In this document: positions 22,711 to 34,480 of the stretch, piece after piece
How positions within the stretch are numbered: position 1 is the stretch's first letter
How the letters are laid out: every line of letters begins with the position of its first letter
Notes under the pieces: model-generated
Databases searched by the model: none
What the model saw: only the letters and a program-made list of their open reading frames with translations
What the model was told of the DNA's origin: nothing
Assembly (NCBI RefSeq): GCF_000004195.4
Contig: NC_030683.2
Coordinates: 77,120,910-77,184,909, forward strand
From: Xenopus tropicalis
Lineage: Eukaryota > Chordata > Amphibia > Anura > Pipidae
Direction: 5' to 3'
Length of the DNA stretch: 64,000 nucleotides
Position numbers and translations under genes: made by a program

Positions 22711-22818
22711 ATGGACTTTGCAGTTGAATTTTTCTTGGCTTGTGAAGAAGAGGATCAAGTATGTGATCATCCTAGAGTAATGCATCCTACAGTTTTCAGG
22801 GAAAGATCAACTCTAGAG
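22711..22818 (+). pseudogene. Harbinger transposase, N-terminal fragment
   Basis: ATG at 22711 starts MDFAVEFFLACEEEDQ, resembling the acidic N-terminus of HARBI1-like nucleases as I recall it. After 36 codons the nested hAT begins at its duplication CTCTAGAG. The sequence continues behind the hAT at 25677 but soon meets stops. Confidence 0.6.
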
Positions 22819-23969
22819 CAGTGATGTGCAACTGGCGACCCCCCTCTGTGTGGCCCCCCCACCTGTCTGGCTGCTTTGATAACTTACTGTATAAACTCGA
22901 GTATAAGCCAATCCGAATATAAGCCGAGGTACCTAATTTTACCTAAGAAAACTGGAAAAACTTTTTGACTCGAATATAAGCCTAGGGTGTTTTTTTTTTA
23001 ACTGTCAGGCAAGTTTGGGAAGGCTAAGAAAGCTGCCATACTAAGTATCAAGTACTTGCCATCCTGGTGTGCGCTACCATCCTGCTGTGTGTGCTCCCAT
23101 CGCAATGCAGCATGTCTCCCAGCACAACTGACAGCAAAGCTACTTCTACTTGTGATAGTGCATCAGGGTTTGCATATTCTCAATTTTCAAAGTCCGTGTT
23201 TATGTGAAAAAAGTCACATGATTTTAAGGCCAGAGGTGTGGATTTGGATGAATCCTGGATTCTGTGCATCCTTAATTTTAATTACTTTCATACATAAGAT
23301 GGAAATTCATTTGGCTCAGTGCTCAAAGCAGAAATCTTTACTGAGTTGCTAAACCTCAGCTTCCATAATGCTTTTACTTTTGATAATATGCTGGAGAATT
23401 AAATTCAGCAATATTTGGTACTGCAACACTTATGGAAAGTATAGGTCCCCTTTAAACACGTTTTACAGCTCAAAGTGGCTTACAGTAAGATCTACAGCTT
23501 TTCTATATTAAAGTGGTTTTTAGGTCACAAGGTTCTTGGAACAAAAGAGAACATGCAACAGTTTGCTTACAAAACCTATGTTGCTTTTGCCTGGAAATGG
23601 TGCACAACATAGAAAATCAATATAAACCTAGTTGCTCAATACAGTGCGTATGGTTAGATGCATTCCTTTTTAAGGAGAACCCCAATGTTACTTCTGAAGT
23701 AACTGAAAGGTCACTCATATAGACAGACAGCTAATGGGAAACATAAGAAACTCATAATTAACAGTGTGGGGGGCATTAATGACAAGCTCACCACACACAT
23801 ACATTAGAGGGAAAGCAGGAGAGATAATACCATTAAGGAGAGAAAGTACCAACAAGAAAGCCGTGCACAAAGCAAGCAGTGCTATCGCTCCTCACAGCAA
23901 CACGCATGTACTCACGTACGCATGCCCGCACGCCGCGGGCGGGACCCGCCCATCCACGGGTGGGGGGGA

Positions 23970-24310
23970 GTAGTGCTACCGTAAGTACAATAATTTAGTA
24001 AACAGCAACCTACATAACATAAGTAATCACCCACCTCACAGAAGCGCTCGTATATCGTGTATGCTCGAGGCAGCGCTACCAAAGCAACGCGCATGCACGC
24101 GCACAAGTACAATAATTTAGTAAAAACAGCAACCCCCATAATTTAAGTAATCACCCACCTCACAGAAGCGCTTCCCCAGCAACGTGCACGCCGATGGGAC
24201 CCGACCTGCCCGCTCACCCATCCATGGGGGGGTTGGGGTGCTACCGTAACAACAATAATTAAGTCACTCACATAATCAAGTAAGCACCCACTTCACATAA
24301 GAGCTTCCCC
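23970..24310. repeat. Tandem repeat of about 125-140 bp, three degenerate copies
   Basis: Each unit has AGTACAATAATTTAGTA or a variant, AAGTAATCACCCACCTCACA and GAAGCGCT, followed by a GC-rich stretch with GGGACCCG. Units begin near 23975, 24105 and 24245. No coding signal is seen. Confidence 0.7.
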
Positions 24311-24370
24311 AGCACTGTGCACACAGGCGGGACCCGCCCTTCTGTCCCTCCGTTCACAGGGGGGGGTGCT

Positions 24371-24950
24371 ATATATATATATATACCCGCAGTCCAAAAT
24401 GGGAAGCACACCTTAGAGAGAAAATAAACCTCGGTGCCAGAGCCAAAAATTCATCAAACAAGTCAAAAATGTCGGCACTCATAGGATTTCCGCAAAAGAA
24501 GGCAAAGAAAATAAAGATATCTTACATGCAGGTGATGAGATTTATTGTGTCCAACGTTTCAGTCCTTTTACTAGGACTTTCGTCAGGGAATACAAGAGAG
24601 CAAACACATCAGCGTTTTTAAAGGCAAAGTTTGGCGCCAAGGCATAGTGTTGCTAGGTAACAGGACATACACAAAACGAAAACCAAAGAGTGCTCGTGTA
24701 CAAGTAAATAAAACATGTTGTAGGGGCGATCGTTAGTGTGGTGTCATACCCCCACCCGTACCCCCATGCCTACTCAATCGCTACAGAAGGGTTACTTACG
24801 GCCCGTTACTTCACGATCACCCGACAGAGACCTCCTCCTGACAGGCAGGATTACAGCGCATGTACATATAGTAGAGACGGCAGAAGGGAGGCCGGGCGTT
24901 GCTAGATGGATGCGTGCATAGGAGACGCCGTATAGTGGGCCGGCAGTACT
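24371..24950 (-). mobile_element. Penelope-type terminus with hammerhead core, minus strand
   Basis: Next to an (AT)n run at 24371-24384 lies a block ending with GGCACTCA-like sequence and, further in, the hammerhead-like core at 24551-24590. On the minus strand the core is followed by ACAATAAATCTC. The order core, AATAAA, GAGTGC, (TA)n is the same as in the other Penelope-type ends here. No RT is present. Confidence 0.65.
24551..24590 (-). ncRNA. Hammerhead-ribozyme-like core
   Basis: Read on the minus strand: CUGACGA (24586-24580), one extra A, then stem II AGUCC/GGACU with an 8-base loop, then GAAAC (24560-24556) and GUU. CUGANGA and GAAA are the conserved halves of the hammerhead catalytic core. 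UCC before and GGA after would give the start of stem I; stem III would be only AC/GU. Hammerheads are known in Penelope-like elements, where they self-cleave the RNA. The extra A before stem II and the minimal stem III leave activity uncertain. Confidence 0.6.
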
Positions 24951-25300
24951 CCCCCTCCTAAGGCAAATTAGCATATCTGCCCCAAGTTCAGCGCTCGCAA
25001 AGCGCTATGTTAACAGGCATCGGGGGATGCACATACTCGGTATTAGCCAAGTAACTGTGCATATACCCGAGTATAAGCCAAGGGTCACTTTTTCAGCACA
25101 TTTTTGGTGCTGAAAAACTCGGCTTATACTCGAGTATATATGGTACTTTTGTGTAAGCTTTAAATGGTATCAGTACTGGCCCCCTGCATGGTTAACACAT
25201 CAGATTCAGGCTGTAATACCCCTGTATTGTTTAAAAATGTAATCCCCTGTGTCACTGTAGGCTGCCTGTTTGTGCCAAACTCTGCCTGCCCTATGCTGCA

Positions 25301-25500
25301 GGCAGGGTAGGGAAGGCAGAGTATGGCACACACAGGCAGGGTGGGGAAGGCAGAGTGTGGCGCACACAGGCAGGGTGGGGCAGGCAGAATGTGGTGCACA
25401 CAGGCAGGGTATGGAAGGCAGAGTATGGCAAACACAGGCAGGGTTGGGAAGGCAGAGTATGGCACACACAGGCAGGGTAGGGAAGGCAGAGTATGGCAGT
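25301..25500. repeat. 34-bp minisatellite, about six copies
   Basis: GGCAGGGT starts at 25301, 25335 and 25369 and further on at the same 34-base step; the unit has GGAAGGCAGAGTATGGCACA. The open frames across it on both strands are repeat artefacts. Confidence 0.88.
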
Positions 25501-25830
25501 TTTTTGCTGTACTACCACCATTAATATGGCTATGGTCATGAGATAACATTGGTGTGGTTTCAAGTGGGTGTGGTTTTAAAAAGGGAAGTGGTCTAAACTA
25601 GCTTCCATTATTGACCCTCCACCAAGGAGGCCAGAAAAATTACGGCCCTCTGTGCCACAGAAGTTGGACAGCACTGCTCTAGAGGGATTATCAGAGGAGA
25701 AAATAGTGAGGAGCCTTATCTTCTTAGCTTCTAGCATGCAGAAGCCATGCTGTTCCTGGCACTGTCAAACTTCTGTGCATGGGTTGTGAAAATCCCATTC
25801 TGATGCCTGGACAAGCCAGGTGGAAGCCTG

Positions 25831-26052
25831 ATGTACAGCCCCGGTAAAGTGGCACAAAGTGTAGTAGCCTTTACTATATTGCACAATATTGCCAATTATC
25901 ATGGATTGCCTGGGTTTGTGGCTGATGACTTAGATGACCCAAATCATCCCATATATTGTGTACAAAGTGCAGATGACAGAGTCAATGGAGTACAGGGAGA
26001 AATCCTAAATAATTACTTTACGTGTAAGTACCTACAATCTTTACTACAATAA
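25831..26052 (+). pseudogene. Harbinger transposase, C-terminal fragment
   Basis: The frame gives YSPGKVAQSVVAFTILHNIA, matching the conserved end of HARBI1-type DDE nucleases, where a V..C.LHN-like helix closes the catalytic domain. The part with the catalytic aspartates is missing between this piece and 25684. On the opposite strand at 26137-26412 there is an acidic, Ser-rich frame that could be the second (Myb-like) Harbinger protein, but no SANT motif is visible. Confidence 0.6.
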
Positions 26053-27142
26053 AAAAACAAACACAAAACAACATCTCAAACAATATTCTTTTTCTTTCCT
26101 GTGAAAATAGTTGCACACTTTGTAAAAAATGTTCATTTAATTTATTAGGCTCAGAAGTAGTGAGTGGCAATATACCATATCTCTGCACTCACTTTCCACT
26201 TCACTTGCTTTGTCTGGATGATAATCTTTATCTGTGCCCTCAATATCAGACACATCTGGCCTGCTAATGTAGCCAGGCTTCTCGTCATCACTGTTGGCCA
26301 AATGTGAAGGTGCACATATGTTTTTTGTTTTTTTTGTGTTGAGTTTGTGCTGTGTCACACTTACTGAACTGTCACTGCTGTCATTAACATGAATAGTTAT
26401 TTCAAGTTTCAATTAACATTTACTAACACTTGCATGTTTGGTGGTTTGGGCTAAATCTCTGAGAAGTTGCTTTGTTCCTTTCTGTTTTCAATTGTGGGTT
26501 TTGTGTATTTTTTTTTACTGTGTTGTTTGGTTTTTTGCAATCTGTGAGCACTCATGCCTCCTTCATGTTATTCATTTGTTTATTATCGCCACTGCTGTGT
26601 TCAATATTGCTGAGACCCCTCGTCAAGGGTTTATTTGGTCATTCCTCAGGCGGTAATTGCGCATCTGCACCTTCTGAGCTCTCCATCTTAAGCATCTCTG
26701 CGGAACTGCACAAAATGGCAGAAGTCATATGGTATGCAGTGTGTAATGCTTACTTACAGAATATTGCGTGGTAATAACGCATGCAAACTATATCGGAATA
26801 TATTGGCATGTTATCGCTAGATAAATAACAACAATAAAATAGCTTCTTAATTATGACGCGTGTCCTTTTAGTGAGTTGATCATTAAGTCACAAAAAATAA
26901 GAAGCAATAAAATTTGTAACACATTCTATAAATAGCTCTCATTATATCACCCTCTAGTGAATCAGCCCCAATGTGTTTTATTGCAATCCCAGTGGGCCCA
27001 CCCATGAATGTGTCAGTGTGAACCTTTTTTGTCTTTACAATCCATCTCCTACTCCTTGTATGCCATTCATAGAATGCTGGGCCTGGGTCCCTCAGTTCTC
27101 TTGGTTGGGGTACAATGAAAGCAATCTCTGTGCATGTGACAG

Positions 27143-27271
27143 GTCTATCTGGGTAGCAGGATGCATCACAGGAGGCATCACAGAAGGAGGATAAGCCTTT
27201 GGACACAGAGGATCTGATTTAACTTCTCCTATCAAGTTGCTCAGGGGATGGAATTGTTGGCCTCCAAAAAG
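27143..27271 (+). pseudogene. KIT-like exon 16, broken
   Basis: 129 bp, one more than in KIT. It encodes KPLDTEDLI, then after an extra T, NFSYQVAQGMELLASKK, matching the alpha-E helix. An in-frame TAG precedes this. The donor is GTCAGT. Confidence 0.82.
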
Positions 27272-27486
27272 GTCAGTATTTGATTATAGCAGTCTGACCC
27301 ATCAGCACCAGTAAGTTTCTCTGTGCCATTTTTGTGGGCTTCAGGCACCACATTCTCCATACATTACTATAGAAAGCAGCAGCTCTTCTGGGCCTTTGAA
27401 CCATCAAGATTTTGTGCCTAATTTCAGTGCCAGACAGAACTGGTAACTGAGCCACTCAATAGGAAATTACTGTTTTGCTTTTATAG

Positions 27487-27609
27487 TGCATCCACCGGGA
27501 CCTGGCGGCAAGAAACATCCTCCTCGCCCACGACCGAGAAACAAAAATTTGTGATTTTGGAATTGCAGGAACCCTCCGGCACAACTCTGGTTATGTGCTG
27601 CATGGAAAT
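27487..27609 (+). pseudogene. KIT-like exon 17 (catalytic and activation loops)
   Basis: Exactly 123 bp, as in KIT. It encodes [20 protein letters not shown] and then ICDFGIAG. The catalytic Asp, Asn and the DFG motif are all present, but the Arg that normally follows DFGLA is Gly. The frame is open. The intron behind it begins with a 32-base repeat in about three copies (27612-27700). Confidence 0.9.
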
Positions 27610-27997
27610 GTAAGTGTGAGCAGGGTAATTGCACCTTCATATGGAGTGTGAGCAGGGTAATTGCCCCTTCATATGGAGTGTGAGCAGGGTATTTACATTG
27701 TGATATGGAGGTATGCCTCATGTGATTATTGTACATATTGGGGACCTGTTCTTGTTTGGGTGCTATAAAGATATACAAACCCAGCAAGCATAGTGGGTTC
27801 TATAGTGGGGTGCCGTTTTGGGGTACCAACATATCTACAGGAAGAAATGGGTTTATAAAGCTTTGTTCAACAGGCTCTGTCAATTTAAGTACAAAACTCT
27901 TTCACTCACTGTCACCATGATGTGTGCTGCTGGGGTATTGTCTGTTGTACTGGTACTGGGCATTGGATCACAATCAGAATGTTCTTTTGGTTTCTAG

Positions 27998-28117
<120 letters not shown>

Positions 28118-28169
28118 TGACAACATATAAACTGGATAGGGACTCGATGTTGCACTTCTCTTATCTTTA

Positions 28170-28383
28170 AACTTCATATAGATTGTAAGCTCTACGGGGC
28201 AGGGACCTCCATCCTCTTGTGTCTTAACTTGTGACTCTTAACTTATTGCAACTGTATTTATCTTGTATTTATCTGTATTTATTGTTATATTTTATATTTG
28301 TCTATTATTATCTTTATCCCTGTTTGTGTACACTGCTGCGTACATAAGTAGCGATTTATAAATAAAGATATACATACATACTT
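28170..28383 (+). repeat. LINE 3' end (L2/CR1-like tail)
   Basis: From GATTGTAAGCTCTACGGGGC to GCGATTTATAAATAAAGATA and (CATA)n. A second copy lies at 39431-39655. Such short 3' tails are the usual remnant of truncated LINE insertions. It sits in the intron after KIT-like exon 18. Confidence 0.75.
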
Positions 28384-28406
28384 CCCCTTTGATCCTTACC
28401 TTACAG

Positions 28407-28468
28407 GAGGCATCCCAATGGCTACCGAATGGCGCGCCCAGAATTTGTGGGGTCATTTGGGTTAAATG
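28407..28468 (+). pseudogene. KIT-like exon 19, internally deleted
   Basis: 62 bp against 100 in KIT. The start gives GGIP and then, after a frame jump, NGYRMARPEF, the normal end of this exon. About 38 bases (the PYPG...KFY region) are missing and the frame is lost; the unshifted frame meets TAA. Confidence 0.8.
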
Positions 28469-28547
28469 GTAACTATTTGTGATTTCCAGCAGAATGAGGT
28501 CTATGTGCCCCATGTACAGTACATTCCATATTTGTAACTCCCTGCAG

Positions 28548-28653
28548 GTATGATCTCATGAAACAGTGCTGGAATATCAACCCATTGGAGCAACCACCCT
28601 TTAATAAAATTGTTCCATTGGTGGAACAGCAGCTCCTGGGCTGCAGGACAAAA
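28548..28653 (+). pseudogene. KIT-like exon 20
   Basis: Exactly 106 bp, as in KIT. It encodes YDLMKQCWNINPLEQPPFNK and IVPLVEQQL, the end of the kinase C-lobe. The conserved CW is kept, and the RP motif is QP. The frame is open. Confidence 0.9.
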
Positions 28654-29234
28654 GTAAGTGGTTTCATTTTCTTTCTTGTCAGAGAGAAAGGGATGAAATA
28701 TTGAGGTTCTCATGAAGCCACTCACCCATGCCACTAGCAAAAAGTGGAGGCAAGCTACAAAATGGGGGCAGGCTCATAACTGGGCATTTGTTTGCACCTA
28801 CTGACTGTTACCCCTACAGAGAGAGAGGTTTTATTACTATAGTCATATGAAGGGGTGGGACTCTCAAATGCCAAAGGTGTTCTAACCCTGGGTGCTGATG
28901 ACTCGACAGATCCATTAGGAAAGCTGAGATTGTGCCTATCCAGGTTTAGTCAGAAGGTTTGACCTATTTGGTATAGACCTAGGCATGTTGGGGAATGTTT
29001 GTTGGCAAAAAGTAAGTGGGAAGGAGCACCAATTCTTCATTTCCACTTTGATTGCTGCTGGTCTGACGAAGCATGTGGTTGGAAGAATAATAGATAAATG
29101 AGCAGTCACCCTAGTGCTGACCTGTCCATTTCCAGGTGAATGGGTCAGATATTGTACCTGGTTGGACCGTGTATATCCATACCTTCCATATGTAGAGATT
29201 ACATTGTGTAATTCTTCCTCTCTGTTCCCATCAG

Positions 29235-29309
29235 GTGTCTTCTCAGATTGAAAGTCACTTCCCCCTGCACCAAACAGTAAGGATTGATCTCAGGAGCACC
29301 TCTTTGTGA
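29235..29309 (+). pseudogene. KIT-like terminal exon 21
   Basis: After CCCATCAG the frame reads VSSQIESHFPLHQ, then TVRIDLRSTSL and TGA. The VRI...ST segment resembles the tail of KIT, but this tail is shorter by about 15 residues. From 29310 to 29559 I see only AT-rich sequence with ATATGTTTTATC-like stretches, possibly the 3' UTR. Confidence 0.7.
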
Positions 29310-30174
29310 CTATACACACAAATATAAGCAATAACTCATGGCAAGGGATTCCAATGCAATTATATGTTTTATCATTTTTATACTTGGAAAAGTTAAAAAC
29401 AGTTCTTATACCTGGAGAAAGGTAGTTTGGGTTTTATTACCAATTAAATAACTGGATAGGGGGTAACGTGTTTGAATGTGTTGGTATCTAAATAAAAAAT
29501 AATTTGATAGCATAACATTGTCTTTTATTACTGTGTCTGAAAAGATCACGTAGGAGCATTTCATATCTAGGGATGTAGCGAACCTAAAAAAAAATGTTCG
29601 CGAACCCGTTTTCGTCGGAAAGTGCGAACTTTGCAAAAATTTCTCTGAAAAATACGTTGTTGACACAGCGTTGCGTTTTGTGCTGTTAAGGGGAGAAAAC
29701 ATACTACATTCCTAAACTTATGTAATAAACTGCTTTAAAAAGTCCGGCATCTACATTCCAATCAAGTCGTGTAAAGGTTACGGCCGGTTCACACGCAAAG
29801 ACAAAACGCCGCGTTTACTGCAACGAAAAAAAACGCAAAAAGCTTTAATGATACTGTCAAGTGTGCGAATATTAGTTTTTACTAGTTGCTTGTCACCTCC
29901 AGGATGTTCGTCCCGTCGGTGGGAATATTTCTGTAGTGGTGTGTTTAGCAGTCACCGTGCTTGTGCGCACGTGCATGGTCAGGCAGAGGTAATTCAATGT
30001 ACAGTAACGTGAACCAAAAAACACTGATTCTGCAGTGTGGGCCCAGGTTTGTCCTACCTTTTTGATCACCTGTGGTGACCATAAAAGATACGATTTTGCC
30101 GCAGTTGCAGAACCCTGAAAAATCAGGAATGTGTACATTCCTAAAAAATTATGGTTTTTTTGTTGCAGCCACTG

Positions 30175-31090
30175 AAGCACAGAGGACAGAAAAAATATCT
30201 TAGATAGATGGTATCATAACCATGCCCCAGGCAAACCCTTTCAAAGAACTAAGATAGGGTGACAACAAGCACAGAAGACATTAAAAACATCAAAGCTAGA
30301 TGGTATAATAACCATGCCCCAGCCAAACCCTTTCAAAGAACTCAGATAGGGTGACAAGCACAGAAGACATTAAAAACATCAAAGCTAGATGGTATCATAA
30401 CCATGCCCCAGCCAAACCCTTTCAAAGAACTCAGATAGGGTGAAAACAAGCACAGAAGACATTAAAAACATCAAAGCTAGATGGTATAATAACCATGCCC
30501 CAGCCAAACCCTTTCGAAAAACTCAGATAGGGTGACAACAAGCACAGAAGACATTAAAAACATCAAAGCTAGATGGTATCATAACCATGCCCCAGCCAAA
30601 CCCTTTCAAAGAACTCAGATAGGGTGACAAGCACAGAAGACATTAAAAACATCAAAGCTAGATGGTATCATAACCATGACCCAGCCAAACCCTTTCAAAG
30701 AACTCAGATAGGGTGACAACAAGCACAGAAGACATTAAAATCATCAAAGCTAGATGGTATCATAACCATGCCCCAGCCAAACCCTTTCAAAGAACTCAGA
30801 TAGGGTGACAAGCACAGAAGAAATTAAAAACATCAAAGCTAGATGGTATCATAACCATGCCCCAGCCAAACCCTTTCAAAGAACTCAGATAGGGTGACAA
30901 CAAGCACAGAAGACATTAAAAACATCAAAGCTAGATGGTATCATAACCATGCCCCAGCCAAACCCTTTCAAAGAACTCAGATAGGGTGACAAGCACAGAA
31001 GACATTAAAAACATCAAAGCTAGATGGTATCATAACCATGCCCCAGCCAAACCCTTTCAAAGAACTCAGATTGGGTGACAAGCACAGAAG
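30175..31090. repeat. 89/92-bp tandem repeat, about ten copies
   Basis: GCACAGAAGACATTAAAAAC recurs at steps of 89 or 92 bases, the 3-base difference being an extra CAA (GACAAG against GACAACAAG). It is a diverged relative of the four-copy array at 1610-1985. Confidence 0.92.
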
Positions 31091-31253
31091 AGTAGAAGAG
31101 AGAAAAATTCAGGATTTACCTGTCCAAAAAGTTTGGCTTACAATTAAGCCAGTAGGATTTGCACCCTAGTTTGTACGGTGGTGGAGGAGGACACTAAAGG
31201 ACAGCTGTGTGTGGCGTCAAGCGGCGTGCAGAGAAGGACAGCTGCATGGGCAG

Positions 31254-34200
31254 TCAGAACAAGTCTTCCGGCGTGCAGTAACCCTCCGAGATCCATGCCT
31301 CATTCATTTTAATAAAGGTCAGGTAATCAACACTTTTGTGACCTAGGCGAGTTCTCTTCTCAGTTACAATCCCTCCTGCTGCACTAAAGGTCCTTTCTGA
31401 GAGGACACTTGAGGCAGGGCAAGACAACAGATTTATGGCAAATTGTGACAGCTCTGGCCACAGATCAAGCCTGCGCACCCAGTAGTCCAGGGGTTCATCG
31501 CTCCTCAGAGTGTCAAAATCTGCAGTTAATGCCAGGTAGTCCGCTACCTGCCGGTCGAGGCGTTCTCTGAGGGTGGATCCAGAAGGGTCCTGGCGCTGCC
31601 TTGGACTGAAAAAACTTTGCATGTCTGACGTTACAGAGTGGCCAAAGTGCATTGTCCTTGCAGGTGTGCTCATGGGAGGATTACCGGCACCTCTGCCCCT
31701 GGAATGTGGAGTGACATCACCCTTAAAAGAATTGTACAACATGTTTTGCAGGCTGGTTTGGAAATGCAGCATCCTTTCGGACTTGTGGTACGTTGGTAAC
31801 ATTTCTGCCACTTTATGCTTGTAACGAGGGTCTAGTAGCGTTGCCACCCAGTACAGGTCCTTCTCCTTAATCCTCTTGATACGGGGGTCCTTCAACAGGC
31901 ATGACAGCATGAAAGACCCCATTCTCACAAGGTTGGATGCAGAGGTATCCATCTCCCCTTCCTCGTTATCAAGGACTACGTCCTCATCCACCACCGTCTC
32001 CTCCCCCCAGCCACGTACAAGACCAGGGCTCCACAAAAGGTGACCACAAGCCCCCTGGGAAGCCTGCTCCTGTTGGTCTTCTGCCTCCACAAAGCCACCT
32101 TCCTCCTCTGACTCCGCTTCTGACACCTCTCCCTGCGTTGCAGCAGGTGCCTGGGAACGTTCTGGTGATTCCGCCCAGAAATCAGGCTCTTGGTCACGCT
32201 GGTCTACAGCGTCATCTGTCACTCGTCGCACGGCACGCTCAAGAAAAAAAGCAAAGGGTATTAGGTCGCTGATGGTGCCTTCAGTGCGACTAACCATATT
32301 TGTGACCTCGTCAAAAGGGCGCATCAGCCTGCAGGCGTCGCGCATAAGCACCCAGTAACGGGGGAAAAAAATCCCCAGCTCTGCAGATCCAGTCCTACCA
32401 CCCAGTTCAAATAGGTATTCATTGATGGCTCTTTGTTGTTGCAGCAGACGTTCAAACATCATTAGCGTGGAATTCCAGCGAGTCTGGCTGTCGCAAATTA
32501 AACGCCTGACTGGCAAGTTGTGCCGCCGCTGAATGTCAGCAAGGCGTGCCATGGCTGTGTAGGAACGTCTGAAATGGCCAGACACCTTCCTGGACTGCCT
32601 GAGAATGTCCTGCAATCCTGGGTACTTCGAGACAAACCGTTGGACTATCAAATTTAAAACATGTGCCATGCAGGGCACATGTGTTAAATTGCCCAGTCTC
32701 AGTGCTGCCAACAGATTGCTTCCGTTGTCACACACCACTTTTCCAATTTTCAGTTGGTGTGGGGTCAGCCACCGATCGGCCTGTGAGTGCAGAGATGACA
32801 GGAGTACAGATCCGGTATGGTTTCTACTTTCCAGGCACGTCATGCCCAAGACAGCATGACAACGGCGTACCTGGCACGTCGAATAGCCTATGTGGAGCTG
32901 GGGGTGCACAGGTGTGGAGGAGGACACAGCAGCAGAGGAGGAAGAAGCCGAGGAAGAAGCCAAGTTAGAAGACGACTTAGAAGACGAGTTAGAAGACGAG
33001 TTAGAAGATGAGTTAGAAGACGAGTTAGAGAGCAAAGGAGGAGTAGAGGTGGTGGCAGACCCGCATGCAACCCGTGGCGGTGACACCAACTCCACTGTTG
33101 TTGAACCACGCATTCCCTGCTTCCCAGCCATCACCAGGTTCACCCAGTGGGCAGTGTAGGTGACATACCTGCCCTGACCATGCTTGGAGGACCATGTGTC
33201 AGTAGTCATATGGACCTTTGCCCCAACACTAAATGACAGAGATGCGGTGATTTGGCTCTGCACATGTTGGTACAGGTGTGGTATTCCCTTCTGTGAAAAA
33301 AAATTGCGGCTGGGTACCTTCCACTGCGGTGTCCCAATTGCTACAAATTGGTGGAAAGCCTCAGAGTCCACCAGCTGGTATGGTAAAAGCTGGCGGGCTA
33401 AGAGTGCAGACAATCCAGCTGTCAGACGCCGGGCAAGGGGATGACTCGGAGGCATTGGTTTCTTACGCTCAAACATGGCCCTCACAGAAACTTGGCTGGG
33501 GCAGATGAGCAGGAACTGGAAGGCGGAGTGGAGGGTGGTTTAGACGGGTCAAGGACAGCAGAGGTAGAGCAGTAAGATGCTGGAGCAGAAGGAGGGTGGC
33601 TTAGCGTTTGGCTGCTGCCTTTGAGGTGTTGCTCCCATAGTGCTTTGTGTTTGGCGTTCATGTGCCTTTGCATAGCAGTTGTACCTAAGTGGGTGTTGGG
33701 CTTCCCAAGACTCAGTTTCTGACTGCACTCATTGCAAATTACAGCGCTTTTGTCAGAGGCACACACATTAAAAAAATGCCACACTGCTGAGCCTTTTGAT
33801 GTGGGCTTTCTAGCAGTAACAGCAGAAGTTGGCGGGTGCGTTGGCTGGCTGACCACAGGTGCCGATTCATGTTGTTGCCCTACTGTTCCCTGGGAGCTGT
33901 CCCTGCTTCTTCTAAGTCTTAATCTCCTCCTGCCTCTCTGACTCTCCGTCTCTCCATCTGAACTATCCTCCTCTTGCTCTCTTCTTGTGGGCACCCACAA
34001 AATATCACTCTCCTCATCATCATTCTCCTCAGATGCATCAATTTCTTCTGACAGCTCACAGAAGACAGCAGCAGCGGGGACCTCATCACACCTTATGTCC
34101 ATCTCTGTTGTGTTGCCTGCCTGAGTTATATCTGGTGTAACGTCCTCATCTCCTTCATCTTCTTCTGGCAATAATGGTTGCGCATCACTCATTTTCAACA

Positions 34201-34445
34201 AACTCGGCGGTGGTGGAGGAAGTGGTAGGTGGGGTGTCCATAGCAGAGGAGGATGAGGATGTTGTGGCAAAGTTAGAAACGGTAGAGGATGGGGTGTGCT
34301 GTGTAAGCCAGTCAACTACCTCTTCAGCATTTTGGGAGTTCAGGGTAAGTGCCTTCGGAACACTGGGCAATTTCCTAGGGCCACAGGATATCATAGCAGC
34401 ACGGCCCCTAGTGCCTCTGCGTGGCGGCCTGCCTTTGCCTGGCAT
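31254..34445 (-). pseudogene. hAT transposase with BED zinc finger, nearly intact
   Basis: The start is ATG at 34445 (MPGKGRPPRRGTRGRA), the same as in copy 1. Parts in order: acidic Ser-rich N-terminus; BED finger near 33740-33680 (CNECSQKL, HMNAKH); catalytic RNase H-like domain (VHMTTDTWSS, VCDNGSNLLAAL, HVPCMAHVLNLIVQRF); and C-terminal dimerisation domain (ASSVLSERTFSAAG). The last 743 residues are open. Only two frame breaks are seen: about 40 bases missing near 34195 in the Ser-rich region, and one G lost from a run of five near 33503, each relative to copy 1. The enzyme would bind the element ends and catalyse excision; as it stands, no full-length product can be made. Confidence 0.88.
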
Positions 34446-34480
34446 TTTTTTTATTTTTACAAAACAATAACAACTTGGGT

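Larger units (their letters stand above)
22819..25676. mobile_element. hAT element nested in the Harbinger
   Basis: The ends are CAGTGATGTGCAACT and AGTTGGACAGCACTG, with an exact 8-base duplication CTCTAGAG at 22811-22818 and 25677-25684. It has no transposase. It contains stretches with ACTCGAGTATAAGCC (22890-23000; a small foldback at 25058-25143), a tandem repeat at 23970-24310, a Penelope-type terminus at 24371-24950 and a 34-bp minisatellite. It belongs to the family of 19792-20488. Confidence 0.9.
21838..26969 (+). mobile_element. PIF/Harbinger element in KIT-like intron 15
   Basis: The ends are GGGGCTGATTCACTAAAGG and ...AGTGAATCAGCCCC, and the 3-base duplication AAT lies on both sides, as expected for Harbinger. 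It encodes fragments of a transposase (22711-22818, 25831-26052). A third copy of the terminal motif, inverted, lies at 22583-22600, so the left 760 bases also look like a stand-alone MITE. A hAT element has inserted into the transposase gene. Confidence 0.85.

Noticed and set aside
25160..25563. Cys/Pro-rich frames (CLPYPACV-type repeats)
   Set aside because: They are read from a 34-bp minisatellite in a non-coding hAT element.
30175..31090. Regular repeats as a CRISPR array
   Set aside because: The whole 89/92-base unit is conserved with no variable spacers, and the context is a eukaryotic transposon.
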